Source of the DNA: Polynucleobacter sp. JS-JIR-5-A7 | Lineage (GTDB): Bacteria > Pseudomonadota > Gammaproteobacteria > Burkholderiales > Burkholderiaceae | Direction: 5' to 3' | Length of the DNA stretch: 64,000 nt | Assembly: GCF_018687935.1 (NCBI RefSeq) | Contig: NZ_CP061308.1 | Location: 1,916,048 to 1,980,047 of the forward strand | Translations under genes and position numbers: made by a program | Shown: piece by piece, positions 63,744-64,000 of the stretch | How positions within the stretch are numbered: the stretch's first letter is position 1 | Layout: each line of letters begins with the position of its first letter | The notes under the pieces: generated by a model | What the model was told of the DNA's origin: nothing | The model's input: only the letters and a program-made list of their open reading frames with translations | Databases searched by the model: none

Positions 63744-64000
63744 ATGGCAACGCTTCCACTTGGACAATCAACGCAATATCCAGATCAATATGATCCGAGT
63801 TTGCTCTTTCCCATTCCCAGGGCTGAGAACCGCAAGAAGGTAGGACTTAAAGAGGGTCAAGTTTTGCCATTTGTGGGTGTTGACATATGGAACGCATTTG
63901 AACTGAGCTGGCTCAATCAAAAAGGAAAACCACAAATTGCCCTGGCTGAGTTTCAGATTCCCGCAGACTCTCCCAACATGATTGAGTCTAAATCTTTCAA
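63744..64000 (+). CDS. queF: NADPH-dependent 7-cyano-7-deazaguanine reductase QueF (3' end cut by window)
   Basis: The first 85 residues are present. They match the long, E. coli-type QueF: the SLLFPIPRAENRKKVGL region, VDIWNAFELSWLNQKGKPQ and the ESKSF segment just at the edge. The enzyme makes preQ1 for queuosine in tRNA. The catalytic Cys lies beyond the window. The ATG at 63744 follows the 5'-nucleotidase stop by 9 nt. Confidence 0.93.
   Translation, partial: MATLPLGQSTQYPDQYDPSLLFPIPRAENRKKVGLKEGQVLPFVGVDIWNAFELSWLNQKGKPQIALAEFQIPADSPNMIESKSF

Noticed and set aside
1..64000. CRISPR arrays, insertion sequences, prophage genes, tRNA or rRNA genes
   Set aside because: No regularly spaced repeats, transposase or integrase motifs, terminal inverted repeats, cloverleaf sequences or rRNA segments were recognised on either strand.

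Overview
The window looks like a chromosomal segment of a freshwater betaproteobacterium of the Burkholderiaceae, most probably Polynucleobacter. This rests on the moderate base composition, the Burkholderiales-type gene orders (rplM-rpsI with argC/erpA, lptD-surA-pdxA-rsmA, ruvCAB after purH, dusB-fis, ubiE/ubiB with a Tim44-like gene) and on the protein sequences. It is inference from recalled synteny, not from a database search. I see no tRNA, rRNA operon, insertion sequence, prophage or CRISPR array.

Region 1 (1-10.6 kb) is the accessory part. It holds a truncated Rieske oxygenase gene and a class II aldolase gene (minus strand), a divergent LysR regulator, and a minus-strand cluster of a lipoyl-less dihydrolipoamide acyltransferase (E2), a homodimeric AceE-type E1 and a SAF-domain oxidoreductase. 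Divergent from the E2 gene are an Lrp/AsnC regulator, a short-chain dehydrogenase and a TctC/Bug solute-binding protein. A 15-bp palindrome matching the Lrp consensus at 14 of 15 positions sits between E2 and the Lrp gene. This E2-E1-Lrp cluster is the best candidate for something unusual: it looks like a second 2-oxoacid dehydrogenase whose E2 cannot carry its own lipoyl arm.

Region 2 (10.6-15.5 kb) holds small metabolic and envelope genes: gamma carbonic anhydrase, the AmtB ammonium transporter with a good NtrC-type site upstream, a Rap1a/Tai-like secreted protein, a glycine-zipper lipoprotein, an OsmC/rhodanese pair and a putative Na+/H+ antiporter.

Region 3 (15.5-24.2 kb, plus strand) is a housekeeping run: miaB, ybeY, corC, lnt, glyQ, glyS, gmhB and a PlsC-type acyltransferase. 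Region 4 (24.2-29.9 kb, minus strand) is the outer-membrane assembly operon lptD-surA-pdxA-rsmA. Region 5 (30-39.5 kb, plus strand) runs amgK-murU (cell-wall sugar recycling), pepP, a UbiH-type hydroxylase, dusB-fis, purH and ruvCAB. anmK, another wall-recycling kinase, follows at 40.8 kb.

Region 6 (39.5-45.6 kb) holds tyrS, anmK, erpA, argC, rpsI, rplM, a strong candidate small RNA just upstream of rplM, an OsmC-family gene and the RNase P RNA gene. Region 7 (45.7-61.2 kb, minus strand) holds pyrC, a glycerate kinase, an ATM1-type ABC exporter, nudB, aspS, a DUF502 membrane protein, ubiB, ubiJ, a Tim44-like protein, ubiE, a DUF971 protein and a giant FAD/Fe-S oxidoreductase. Region 8 (61.3 kb to the end, plus strand) holds ilvA, a 5'-nucleotidase and the start of queF.
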